Positions 14,779 through 23,226 of a DNA stretch of 42,574 bases are shown in pieces (position 1 is the stretch's first letter; each line of letters starts with the position of its first letter). The stretch is taken from positions 1 to 42,574 of the forward strand of contig JAJYUU010000019.1 in NCBI GenBank assembly GCA_021792405.1, written 5' to 3'. The position numbers and the translations under genes are program-made. Source of the stretch: Actinomycetes bacterium. Its GTDB lineage: Bacteria; Actinomycetota; Actinomycetes; Streptosporangiales; Streptosporangiaceae. Below the pieces are notes generated by a model. That model did no database searches, was not told the origin of the DNA, and saw only the letters and a program-made list of their open reading frames with translations.

Positions 14779-16449
14779 TCATGCGTTGCGCATGACTTCG
14801 AGCGCCATCAGCGCCACCTGCAAGCAGACGCAGGTTTCAGCGGACTCCAAGTCGACGCCCAGGATTGACTCCACCTTGGTCAGCCGCTCGTACATCCACG
14901 GCCTGGACACATGAGCAAGCTCGGCCGCTGCCTTCTTGTTGCGGCCGCTCGCGAAGTACGCGCGCAAAAGCGACTCCAGGGTGGTGCCGTGCGCGCGGTC
15001 GTAGTCCAGCAGTGGCGCGACGTGGCGCTCGGCGAAGCTCTGCAGCCGGGTGTCGTCGCGCAGCAGCTGGAGCAGTCCCCGCAAGCCCAGATCGCTGTTG
15101 GCAAAGTAGAGCCGGTCTTCCCCCATACGAGCCGCAGCAGCAGCTACCTGCGTCGCTTCGACGAGGGAACCGCGGATATCGGCGGCTCTAGTCACCGCGG
15201 GCCCGACGCCGATGACAAGACGCTTGGCCGCCTCGTAGCTCCTAAGGTCTTTGGCCCACCTGGTCAGCGCGGGATTCTCCGGCTTGCCGAGCGGAAGTGA
15301 GATCAGCACGGCGACCGTGTCATCTTCGACCAGCCCGACGAGAATCGGGATACCGGCCGCTTGCGCGGCGGCGCTAGCGTTCTCGGCAACGCCGCGCAAC
15401 AGCGCGATGCGCTCGACGGCGTCGCCCGGAATGGCTGTCGAATCGGTCGCTGACGGCTCGGCCAGCCGCAACGCGGCCCCTACGACCCGCCGACCATGCA
15501 ACGGAATGCCGGCTGCCTGTGCTTCTACGGCAATGGACTCGCTTGGCCGCTTGAGCGACAGCAAGCCAGAAAGTAGCGTGCCGCGCGCCTGCATTTCCAG
15601 TGTCGCGGCATCGCGCTCGACTAGGCGGCCGAGCGCGAGTGTCACCGCCGCCCGCTCGGCGAGCATCTCCAGCCGTCGCGACGGGGTGGGCGGCTGGAGC
15701 AGGAGACGGCCCCAGTCCTTACCGCGTGCGCCAACAGAAGACACTAGCCAGCCGCTCGCTTGATCGAAACCGGTGCGCAGCGGGACTCGAACGCTGCGCG
15801 ATCGCGCTTCCCAGTCCCCGATGACCTCGTCGGCCGGGCGGCCGGCCGCATCGTAGGCAAGCACCTGGTGCACCAGATTCTCCAGCACGACCGGGCAGCC
15901 GGCCATGTTGGCCACCTGGTGGACCACATCTTCGAGGCCCATACCTTCCACGACAAGCTCGGTGAAGGTCGTGTGAATGCGCTCGGATTCACGCAACTCC
16001 TCGACCTGCACGTCGACGATGCGGGAGTGAACGTCTTCGGTGATGTCAACGAACCTGGTGAACCTGCGCAGGAGGATCAGGGGCAGCCCGGACTCTTCGG
16101 CGGCGGCCAGCATCATCGGGGGCACCGAGTCCACGAATCGCGGGCCCAGCCCCAGCGCAATGCCGGCGGCATCGGCACCGGCCAGGTCCTTGATGTATCG
16201 GGCAAGCCCCTGCGGCCGCTGCGGCAAGGCGAAGCCCGTCGCAAGCAGCAACTCACCGCCCTTCAGCAGCTCGGCGATGTTGGCCAGCTCGCTCACGTGC
16301 ACCCAGCGGACTCGACGGCCCAGTCCTGCCTGCCCGGCTACTACCTCCGCTCTGCCCTTGCGGAGGGAGTCGAAGGTCAGCACCTCAGCGACGGTCGGGA
16401 GCAGGTGAGCCACCCTCGGCCGCGTTCCCGACCTGGTATCGATTGTCAT
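14779..16449 (-). CDS. PucR-family transcriptional regulator
   Basis: 556 residues. The N-terminal PucR ligand domain is evident (TVAEVLTFDSLRKGRAEVVAG, VRWVHVSELANIAELLKGGELLLATG). A middle region resembles the GGDEF-like domain of PucR/CdaR proteins. The C-terminal helix-turn-helix (HTH_30) reads LLRAYFASGRNKKAAAELAH with HVSRPWMYERLTKVESILG near residues 500-545. The family controls catabolism of purines, amino acids and other nitrogen compounds, usually as inducer-dependent activators. The start is set at 16449 (MTIDTRSG) because a GGAGG lies eight bases upstream and falls inside the longer reading from 16476. It is transcribed in the same direction as the operon it likely controls. Confidence 0.9.
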   Translation of the reverse strand: MTIDTRSGTRPRVAHLLPTVAEVLTFDSLRKGRAEVVAGQAGLGRRVRWVHVSELANIAELLKGGELLLATGFALPQRPQGLARYIKDLAGADAAGIALGLGPRFVDSVPPMMLAAAEESGLPLILLRRFTRFVDITEDVHSRIVDVQVEELRESERIHTTFTELVVEGMGLEDVVHQVANMAGCPVVLENLVHQVLAYDAAGRPADEVIGDWEARSRSVRVPLRTGFDQASGWLVSSVGARGKDWGRLLLQPPTPSRRLEMLAERAAVTLALGRLVERDAATLEMQARGTLLSGLLSLKRPSESIAVEAQAAGIPLHGRRVVGAALRLAEPSATDSTAIPGDAVERIALLRGVAENASAAAQAAGIPILVGLVEDDTVAVLISLPLGKPENPALTRWAKDLRSYEAAKRLVIGVGPAVTRAADIRGSLVEATQVAAAAARMGEDRLYFANSDLGLRGLLQLLRDDTRLQSFAERHVAPLLDYDRAHGTTLESLLRAYFASGRNKKAAAELAHVSRPWMYERLTKVESILGVDLESAETCVCLQVALMALEVMRNA

Positions 16450-17485
16450 CTGCGGAACCTCCGGCCCCCTAAGCACACGAACTTAGCGGCGCTGAACGTG
16501 CATTCTCCCGCAGCGGAACGCACTACGAAACCCCTGATCACGTCAGAGCGGGCAATCATGCGTCACATCGTCGAGTACACGCCATACCGTCAGCTCGATC
16601 ACAGATTTCGGCGACGACACGGACTTCTGTGACTTGCACAAAGACCGATCGGCGGGATGCGTGTCCTGACAACCCCGTACAGCGGTGCTCGACTTCTCGG
16701 CCTCCGCCGCATAGCCCCCGGATCCAGGGCCAGCCTGCGCGGTGCTAGGCGGCTGGCCCCAGGAGCACATGCATTCTCTCAGCGCCATTGGTCATGACCG
16801 GGCGGAACTGCTGCCGGACATACGCTCTCAGTGACCGGTCGGCCGTCATCCACGAACCAGCGTCGGCTGGGTCATGTGCCATGGTGCTCGGTATTCCCAG
16901 GCCTAACCATGGCCGTTCCGGGGCTACGGCCGTCGTCAGAGAACCGCCCGCACGCATACACGCGGATGTGTGTACCGGACCGGCCCATCCAGCCTTGCAT
17001 CAGCACAGGGGATGACCGTGCCGCTAGGTTACAGCGCCGTTGCGCCCCGGCTGGCTGCCGCTAGCTCGGCGCCACAAGGAGGCAGCTCTCGCCGTTCCTA
17101 GTGAGGGAGTCCTCAGCGCTCGCCGATGAGTTAGCCCATAGGGACGGCACGCTGCGGGACAGAGCCTTCGACCGTTGTTGAATCCTTTCCTGACCATCCG
17201 GCCGCGCTGAGGCTGTGACTAGTTGTGCCTGTGTGAGGACTAGTCACCAGGCAGCAGCTTGCCCCTGGGCGCGGCAATCGGACAAGCGAACCTGCTGGCA
17301 GCGGCGACAGTCAAGGCCAGCTCACTAACCGAGCACGCGACGAACCTCATTCTGCTGGCAGCAAGTCGTCAATGGCGACTTTTGGCGTCTTACCGGTGGC
17401 GGCTGGTGCCGCTTGCATGGGCTGCGCGCCGGGTTCGGACAACGCCCGGCGGGATTCGCCGGAACCTGCCGCAGGGAGCAGCCCA
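16450..17485. other. long non-coding boundary between the catabolic locus and the conjugative operon
   Basis: About one kilobase without a convincing gene. Short open frames exist (for example a 70-codon minus-strand frame at 16745-16957), but none has a ribosome site, family resemblance or length that persuades. The stretch contains the 9-base inverted repeat at 17215-17247 and an 11-base direct repeat CTGCTGGCAGC (17292-17302 and 17352-17362). No tRNA, integrase or att-like duplicate of a downstream sequence was found in it by eye. Confidence 0.5.
17215..17247. promoter_or_regulatory. 9-bp inverted repeat upstream of the conjugation operon
   Basis: GTGACTAGT (17215-17223) and ACTAGTCAC (17239-17247) are perfect reverse complements separated by 15 bases. 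It lies about 240 bases before the first conjugation gene. The spacing suits a dimeric regulator or a nicking/recombination accessory site better than a terminator. Function is not known. Confidence 0.45.
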
Positions 17486-18418
17486 GTGTTCAGATGGCTC
17501 GCCGTAGCCGCCGCTCTCGCAGCGGCCGCGCTTCCCCTAGCGCTCCTGTTCCTGGTCGGCGCGGCAGCCGGATCTGCCAGTGCGATGAACACAGGCCTGG
17601 CAGGCGGCCCGAGCGTCGTCGCGTTGTCGGACATCCCGCCGGACTACCTGGCGCTGTACATGGACGCCGCGCAGACGTGCCAGGGCCTTCCCTGGGGTGT
17701 CCTGGCGGGCATCGGCGAGGTCGAGAGCGACCACGGCCAGTCGACAGCACCGGGCGTTCACTCGGGCGCTAACTATGCCGGGGCTGAGGGCCCGATGCAG
17801 TTCGAGCCAGCGACTTTCGCGCAGTACGCCGTCGATGCTGACCCGGCCAGCAGACTGAGCCCCTACGATCCGGCGGACGCGATCTACACGGCGGCCGCGA
17901 TGCTGTGCGCGAACGGCGCATCCGCGGGTACTGCGGCCGGGATCCGGCAGGCGATCTTCGCCTACAACCACTCCGCCGCCTACGTCGGGCAGGTTCTCGC
18001 CTGGGCCGCCCGGTACACCGTCCCGGCACCATCAGCGTCGGCCGTGGTCGCGATCGCCTTCGCGCTGCGGCAGATCGGCAAGCCTTACCGGTGGGGCGCA
18101 TCTGGGCCGGGTGCCTACGACTGCTCCGGCCTGGTCTACGCCGCCTACGCCGCGGCCGGGATCCGGATTGCCCGCACCACCTTCGGATGGCGGCAGGACG
18201 GCCCGCAGGTTCCGCTGACCCAGATCCAGCCGGGAGACCTTGTCTTTTATCCCGGATCTGATGGCACCGCGAAGAACCCTGGTCACGTCGTCATGTACCT
18301 GGGCGGAGGCCAGGTCATCCAGGCTCCGCAAGCCGGCGAGGACGTCCAGATCGACCCGCTGGACCTAGCCGGCGCCGTCGTGGCCGCCCGCCCCGCAGAC
18401 CTTCCCCGTCACGCCTGA
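17486..18418 (+). CDS. conjugative peptidoglycan hydrolase (transglycosylase-like plus NlpC/P60)
   Basis: 310 residues from the chosen GTG. After an N-terminal membrane helix (residues about 2-28) comes a lytic-transglycosylase-like domain with the catalytic-Glu context GIGEVESDHG and AEGPMQFEPATFAQYA, then a C-terminal NlpC/P60 domain with the nucleophile in YDCSGLVYAAYAAAG (Cys about 213) and His in PGHVVMYLGGG (about 267). Such VirB1/TcpG-like proteins open the cell wall for the type IV secretion channel. The GTG at 17486 has GGGAG seven bases upstream; an in-frame ATG at 17372 would add 38 residues but lacks such a site. It heads the transfer operon. Confidence 0.88.
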   Translation: MFRWLAVAAALAAAALPLALLFLVGAAAGSASAMNTGLAGGPSVVALSDIPPDYLALYMDAAQTCQGLPWGVLAGIGEVESDHGQSTAPGVHSGANYAGAEGPMQFEPATFAQYAVDADPASRLSPYDPADAIYTAAAMLCANGASAGTAAGIRQAIFAYNHSAAYVGQVLAWAARYTVPAPSASAVVAIAFALRQIGKPYRWGASGPGAYDCSGLVYAAYAAAGIRIARTTFGWRQDGPQVPLTQIQPGDLVFYPGSDGTAKNPGHVVMYLGGGQVIQAPQAGEDVQIDPLDLAGAVVAARPADLPRHA

Positions 18419-18437
18419 CCGCCAGGAGGAGACGCAG

Positions 18438-18677
18438 ATGAAGCCCGTCACCACTGCCCAGCTGCGCGCCAGCGCCACCGTCGACCTGATGACCGCCGCC
18501 CGCGCGCTTGGCCTGGGCCGCACCAAGGCTTACGAGCTGGCGCGCAGCGACCAGTTTCCCTGCCGGGTGATCCGCATCGGCGACACCTACCGGATCCCCA
18601 CGCCAGGGTTGCTGGAGCTCCTCGGCGTCGCGCCGGAGGAGCCCCGCGGCCAGCTGCTAGCCGTCCACCGGCCCTAG
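18438..18677 (+). CDS. small helix-turn-helix (excisionase/MerR-like) DNA-binding protein
   Basis: 79 residues with a winged-helix pattern: VDLMTAARALGLGRTKAYELAR, then CRVIRIGDTYRIPTPGLLELLG, as in excisionase-like proteins of actinomycete mobile elements. A strong AGGAGGAGA precedes the ATG. It sits between the cell-wall hydrolase and a broken P-loop-like gene. Members serve as Xis factors or as small regulators of the element; which applies here is unknown, since no integrase is nearby. Confidence 0.78.
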   Translation: MKPVTTAQLRASATVDLMTAARALGLGRTKAYELARSDQFPCRVIRIGDTYRIPTPGLLELLGVAPEEPRGQLLAVHRP

Positions 18678-18729
18678 TCACATGACGCACCCGGCCGCCC
18701 CGCTGACTGCCACACGGAGGACCTCCGCG

Positions 18730-19275
18730 ATGTTCCCGCGAACACCGCCCGGCAGCGTGTCTGGCGACTCCGGCACCGTGGCGGAGCGGTCGCCGCGCGG
18801 GCAGTGGGAGCACCGCGAGCTGGTCGTCTGGGGCGCCCATGGCGGTGCCGGGACCTCGACGCTGGCGGCCTGGCTGCAGCCAGCCTGGGACATCGGGGCC
18901 ATGCGTGCCGAGCCGTACCCGTAGTACCCGGCAATTGTCTCCAGCGGCCGTGCCCTGGTGGTGACATGCCGCAGCACCGCCCGGGCGGCAGCGCAGGCCA
19001 CCAGCGCAGTAGCCGCCGTCACCAGCCAAGGCGGCCAGGTCGCCGTCATCGCAGTAGTGAGCGACGGCTGGCCTGAGCCGGCCACGGCGACTAGCCGGCT
19101 CAGGCTGCTGGAGACGCAGGCCGGGCTCGTGATCCGGATCCCGTTCATTCCCGGCCTGCGGCTAGCTGACGACCCGGCATCGGTGCCGCTGCCGCGCCGC
19201 GCGCTGCGTGCCGTGGCCCAGATCCAGGCGGCCTGCGGCCGCGCCCTCCCCATCTCGCGACCCCAGGAGGCCTGA
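18730..19275 (+). pseudogene. P-loop-like element protein (resembles DUF6668) interrupted by an in-frame TAG
   Basis: One reading frame encodes a protein of about 181 codons with a ParA-like loop (GAHGGAGTSTLAAWL, near residue 40) and a conserved second half (VAVIAVVSDGWPEP, RLRLLETQAG, IRIPFIPGLRLADDP). A TAG at 18922-18924 cuts it after QPAWDIGAMRAEPYP, while the sequence on both sides stays in the same frame and protein-like. The ATG at 18730 is preferred over 18682 because GGAGG lies upstream. Single-base loss of function, a sequencing error, or amber readthrough would all look like this. The resemblance to DUF6668 is from memory of the GGAGTST pattern. Confidence 0.7.
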
Positions 19276-19277
19276 CG

Positions 19278-19607
19278 ATGCTGCTCTTACACCTCGCGCT
19301 CGCTGTCCGCCATCTCATCGCCGCGCCGGTCCCGAGCATCAGCAGTGTGCTGGCGGCCCGCGTCCCGAACCCGGCCCCGCTGGCTCCGCCCGGCCTGGCC
19401 GGCCCGGTGAACACCCTGCTCGGCTGGTGGAAGTGGGGCGCCCTGGTAGCCGGAGTGTTCGGCCTGATCGGCTGCGGGGCGATGATGGCGATCGGTCGCC
19501 GGAACCGATCCAGCCTGGCCGCCGACGGCGCGACCGGCATTCCGTGGGTGCTCGCCGGACTGACGCTGATCGCCCTGTCCTCAGGCATCGTCGGCGTCTT
19601 CGCGTGA
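19278..19607 (+). CDS. small membrane protein of the transfer operon (pilin-size)
   Basis: 109 residues with an N-terminal signal-like segment and two later hydrophobic helices (about 49-71 and 87-108) around a short basic loop, GRRNRSS. AGGAGG precedes the ATG. The size and the paired helices, together with the place just before the VirB8- and VirB6-like genes, recall VirB2/TrbC-type subunits, but no family motif was recognised, so this is a positional inference. Confidence 0.65.
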   Translation: MLLLHLALAVRHLIAAPVPSISSVLAARVPNPAPLAPPGLAGPVNTLLGWWKWGALVAGVFGLIGCGAMMAIGRRNRSSLAADGATGIPWVLAGLTLIALSSGIVGVFA

Positions 19608-19614
19608 GGCCCCG

Positions 19615-20376
19615 ATGTTCCTCACCGGGTCCGAGCGCTACGAGTACCGCCTCTACCGGCGCAATCGCAGGCTGCGCAAGCTGGCCTTCGTCCTGGCCGT
19701 CGCGCTCATGCTGACCGCTGCCGCGCTCGCTCACCATGCCAGCGCACATCACGCTCGCCGGAAGGGCGCGCCCGCGACAAGGGCACACGTACATGCCGGG
19801 ACGCCGAGTGCGAGAAAGCCCGCAACCGCCAAGGCGAGCGGCCTGAACTGGACCGACTTCCACGGCATCGAGCTTCCCGTCTCCGCGCAAGACGGGCCGC
19901 ACGACAACAGCGGCGGACTGGCCCGGGGATTCAGCGACACCACGCTGGGAGCGGTACTGGCAGCGGTCAACATCGTTGTCCGCACCGCGCCGCAGTGGGG
20001 ACCGGCCATCTACCTGCCGACTATCCGCGGTCAGGTGACCGGGCCGGGCGCGACTGCGCTGCTGAAAGCCGACGCCAGCGAGTACGCGGCGCTCCGCTCA
20101 GCCGCTCGCGTCCGGCCCGGCCAGCCCGTGGGCCGCGGGTACGCGGTCGAGGTCGCCTACCGCGTCGCGGCGTATGCGCCCGCCGCCGCCACGGTCGACA
20201 TCCTCACCGAGGGCCCCGGTAACAGCGGGGCGACCGTCATGGTCGTCACCCGCATCGACGTCGTGTGGCTTCACGGTGACTGGCGCGTTGTGGCCCCGGC
20301 CGACGGGGACTGGGCCAGCTCTGCAGCCAGAGCATCATCCCTGGCCGGATACATCACCTTCCCGGACGAGAGGTAA
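19615..20376 (+). CDS. VirB8/TcpC-like single-pass membrane protein
   Basis: 253 residues: a basic cytoplasmic N-terminus (YRRNRRLRKL), one membrane helix at about 23-40, a His/Arg-rich linker, and an extracellular domain. This plan fits VirB8/TcpC assembly proteins of Gram-positive type IV secretion systems, whose exported part is NTF2-like. I recognise the architecture rather than a signature motif. GAGG precedes the ATG at 19615. It lies between the small membrane protein and the VirB6-like gene. Confidence 0.65.
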   Translation: MFLTGSERYEYRLYRRNRRLRKLAFVLAVALMLTAAALAHHASAHHARRKGAPATRAHVHAGTPSARKPATAKASGLNWTDFHGIELPVSAQDGPHDNSGGLARGFSDTTLGAVLAAVNIVVRTAPQWGPAIYLPTIRGQVTGPGATALLKADASEYAALRSAARVRPGQPVGRGYAVEVAYRVAAYAPAAATVDILTEGPGNSGATVMVVTRIDVVWLHGDWRVVAPADGDWASSAARASSLAGYITFPDER

Positions 20377-20380
20377 CCCC

Positions 20381-21724
20381 ATGCCATGCAACACTCTGGT
20401 CGAGCCCGCCTGCTTCGTCGTGAACAGCATCGCGAAGTACGCCGTCTCAAGTGCGGCTAGCGGCATCCTCGGCGGCATCGCGCAGGCGCTCACCGGCGGC
20501 ATCCGGTGGTTCGTGGAGAACACGGCCACGTGGTGGGTGCAGATCCCATCCCCCGACCTGTCCGCCGAGCCGGCCGTCAGCCACATCCAGCAGTGGCTGC
20601 TGCCGATCACCGCCGCTGTGGCGGTGGGCGGGGTGATCGCCGTCGGGGTGCGGATGGCGATCACCCGCAGGGCCAACCCCCTGCTGGACCTGGGCGGCGG
20701 CCTGCTCGCCCTGGCCGCGGCGACGACGCTGGGCGCGACGGCGGCCGCGCTGCTCCTTAAGGCCGGTGACGCGTGGTCGTCGTGGGTTCTGCAGGTATCG
20801 ACGGGCGGGCACTTCACTCAGCGCCTGGAGGAGGTCATGGTCCTCGGCGGGAGCGCGGCACCAGGCGTCGTGGTGGTCTTCGGCGTGATCGCGATCGTCC
20901 TCGCACTCGTTCAGGCGGTGCTGATGCTGTTCCGCCAGGCCGCGCTGATCGTCCTTGCCGGAGCCCTGCCACTGGCTGCGGCAGGCTCGATAGCCCCGAT
21001 GACCCGCGCCTGGATGCGCAAGGTCACCGCGTGGATGCTGGCCCTCATCTGCTACAAGCCGGCAGCCGCGGCGGTCTACGCGGCAGCGTTCACCATGATC
21101 GGGTCTGGTAGCACCCCGCGGACCGCGCTGATGGGATTCGCGATGCTCGCGCTGTCGGTGGTCATGCTGCCGGCCCTGATGAAGTTTTTCACCTGGACCA
21201 CCGGCTCCATCGCCGGAAGCGGAGGCGGCGGGCAGTTCGCCGGCACCGCTGCGATGGGCGCGGTGGCCGTCGGTGCCATGCGCTCGTCCCCGAGCGGTGC
21301 CGCGTCAGCAGCGCAGGACCAGGCCTCCTACCTAAGCTCACAGCTCGGCGCGCCGCCGACGGGCGGCGGCGCCGGCCCGCCTGATGGTTCTCCGGCCGGC
21401 CCAGGCGCAGCCGGCGGGCCGAGTGGCTACAGCCCTGGAAGCAGCACTCCGGCTTCCGGCGCCCGCGCGGCCAGCGGCGTGAACTTCCGCGCGGGAACGG
21501 GCAGTGTCTCTGCCGGTGCCACCGCAAGCGGCGCCGTGAGCCCCAGCCTTGGCCCGGTGGCGGCCGGTCCGGCCGGATCCGCCGGCGCTGCCGGGGGAGC
21601 CGCCGCCACTGGCGCCGCGGCAGCCGCGGGACCGGTCGCCGCCGCGGCCGGCGCAGCGGCACGGGCCGCGGGTCACGGTGCCCAGCTGGCCACAGGCGCG
21701 ATGGAACCGGGAGACATCGAATGA
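20381..21724 (+). CDS. VirB6/TrbL-like polytopic channel protein
   Basis: 447 residues. Six membrane helices can be drawn at about 70-92, 102-127, 162-184, 185-203, 215-240 and 247-270, with a loop carrying RAWMRKVTAWMLAL and KPAAAAVYAAAF as in TrbL/VirB6 proteins. The last 170 residues are a low-complexity Gly/Ala/Ser/Pro tail. The start is the ATG at 20381 (MPCNTLVEP), just after the upstream stop, with GAGAGG before it; the longer frame reads through the previous gene. The stop overlaps the ATG of the next gene (ATGA). It should form the inner-membrane channel for conjugation. Confidence 0.85.
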   Translation: MPCNTLVEPACFVVNSIAKYAVSSAASGILGGIAQALTGGIRWFVENTATWWVQIPSPDLSAEPAVSHIQQWLLPITAAVAVGGVIAVGVRMAITRRANPLLDLGGGLLALAAATTLGATAAALLLKAGDAWSSWVLQVSTGGHFTQRLEEVMVLGGSAAPGVVVVFGVIAIVLALVQAVLMLFRQAALIVLAGALPLAAAGSIAPMTRAWMRKVTAWMLALICYKPAAAAVYAAAFTMIGSGSTPRTALMGFAMLALSVVMLPALMKFFTWTTGSIAGSGGGGQFAGTAAMGAVAVGAMRSSPSGAASAAQDQASYLSSQLGAPPTGGGAGPPDGSPAGPGAAGGPSGYSPGSSTPASGARAASGVNFRAGTGSVSAGATASGAVSPSLGPVAAGPAGSAGAAGGAAATGAAAAAGPVAAAAGAAARAAGHGAQLATGAMEPGDIE

Positions 21725-23214
21725 TCCCCGCCCAGTCGCCCGCGCGCACCTACGGCGGATGGCGGCGCAGCCGCAGTATCGGGCTGCTGGGCCTCGGCCC
21801 GGCTGCCACATTCACGATGCTGGGCTGCCTCGTGGTCGTGCTCGTCGTGGCCGCGGTCTCGTTCCGGGCACTGTTGTACGTGGCGCCGCCGATGGCAATG
21901 GCCGGCGCGGCGGGCATGATCCGGACCGGCGGGGTACCGCTCGCCCAGGTCGCCGTTCAGCGGCTGCGGTGGTGGCGCGGCACGCGAGCTGGCCACACCG
22001 CCTACCGGGCCGAGGTCGTGCTGTGCCACGCCGGCGAACTGCAGCTGCCAGGAACCCTGGCCGCCACCCAGCTGCTGTCCGCCGAGGACGGCCGCGGCTG
22101 CCGGTACGGACTAGTCCGCGACCGGCACACCGGCTTCCTCACCGCCACCTTGCGGGTGGTGCCGACATCGACGTGGCTGGCAGAACCGGCCGACGCCGAC
22201 CAGTGGGTGGCGAACTGGGCAGCGTGGCTAGCCTCCCTCGGCTATATCCCAGCGCTGCGGTGGGTGACGGTCACGGTAGATACCGCACCGGATCCCGGGC
22301 TGACGCTCACCGGCCAGATCGCGGGCGCCATCGACACCGCCGCTCCCCGTGGCGCGCTGGAAATCATCGACCAGGTGGTAGCCGCCGCGCCTGCGGCGGC
22401 AGCCGACGTGAACACCTGGGTCAGCATCACGTTCAACCCGGCAGCGTCCGCAATCCAGCCCAGGAACATCGCCGACGCGGTCACCGAGACCGGTCAGTCG
22501 CTGTCTGGCCTGGAATCAGCACTGGCCGCATGCGGTGTGACGGTCCTTGGCCGGGCCAGGGCCAGCGACATCGCGGGCATGGTGCGGACGGCATTTGACC
22601 CGGCTGCGCGCGGCGAGGTCAACCGGCTGCGCGCAGCCGGGCTGAGCACCGCTCTGGAGAATCAGCTGAACTGGTCCACCGCAGGGCCCGCCGGGGCAGA
22701 AGAACGCTGGGACTGTTACCGGCATGACAGCGGCACGTCCGTGACTTGGGCGTGGCGGGAAGCACCCCGGCAGAACGTGACCTCCGATGTTCTGGCCCGT
22801 CTCCTCGCCCCCGGCGGCTGGCCCAAGCGCGTGAGCCTCCAGTACCGGCCGGTGCCCGCCCAGGCAGCGGCAGCCATCCTGGACAGCGAAGTGCGAGCAG
22901 CCGCGTTCCGGCACGAATACTCCCGGCGCACGCGGCGCGACGTCACCGCCCGCGACGTGCATGACCACGCGCGCGCACGGCAGGCCGCCGACGAGGAAGC
23001 GACTGGCGCGGGGGTCGCCATCCTCGGCCTGTACGTGACGGTCACCGTCACCGATCCGGCGCAGCTCGCGCGCGCCGCCGCCGACACCGAGGCCGCCGCC
23101 GAGTACTCCCGGATCCGGCTGCAGCGCCTGTACCGGAGCCAGGCCGCGGGATTCACCGCCACCTTGCCCTGCGGTGTCTGTTTGCCCGAACTCGCCCGCC
23201 GGTTCTGGCGCTGA
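21721..23214 (+). CDS. SCO6880-family type IV secretion protein
   Basis: 497 residues. Two N-terminal helices (about 21-47 and 50-68) are followed by a large soluble region with the SCO6880 pattern: tryptophan-rich WWRGTRAGHTAYRAEV, then ADADQWVANWAAWLASLG, and a C-terminal ARQAADEEATGAG with TVTVTDPAQLARAAADTE. SCO6880 is a conserved actinomycete protein coded next to VirB4 and is thought to replace the PrgI/VirB3-like partner of the ATPase. It overlaps the VirB6-like gene by four bases and is followed 12 bases later by VirB4. Confidence 0.85.
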   Translation: MIPAQSPARTYGGWRRSRSIGLLGLGPAATFTMLGCLVVVLVVAAVSFRALLYVAPPMAMAGAAGMIRTGGVPLAQVAVQRLRWWRGTRAGHTAYRAEVVLCHAGELQLPGTLAATQLLSAEDGRGCRYGLVRDRHTGFLTATLRVVPTSTWLAEPADADQWVANWAAWLASLGYIPALRWVTVTVDTAPDPGLTLTGQIAGAIDTAAPRGALEIIDQVVAAAPAAAADVNTWVSITFNPAASAIQPRNIADAVTETGQSLSGLESALAACGVTVLGRARASDIAGMVRTAFDPAARGEVNRLRAAGLSTALENQLNWSTAGPAGAEERWDCYRHDSGTSVTWAWREAPRQNVTSDVLARLLAPGGWPKRVSLQYRPVPAQAAAAILDSEVRAAAFRHEYSRRTRRDVTARDVHDHARARQAADEEATGAGVAILGLYVTVTVTDPAQLARAAADTEAAAEYSRIRLQRLYRSQAAGFTATLPCGVCLPELARRFWR

Positions 23215-23226
23215 GCGGAGGACGCC

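Noticed and set aside
16745-16957. 70-codon minus-strand frame in the gap after pucR
   Set aside because: No ribosome site or recognisable motif; could be a remnant but cannot be supported.
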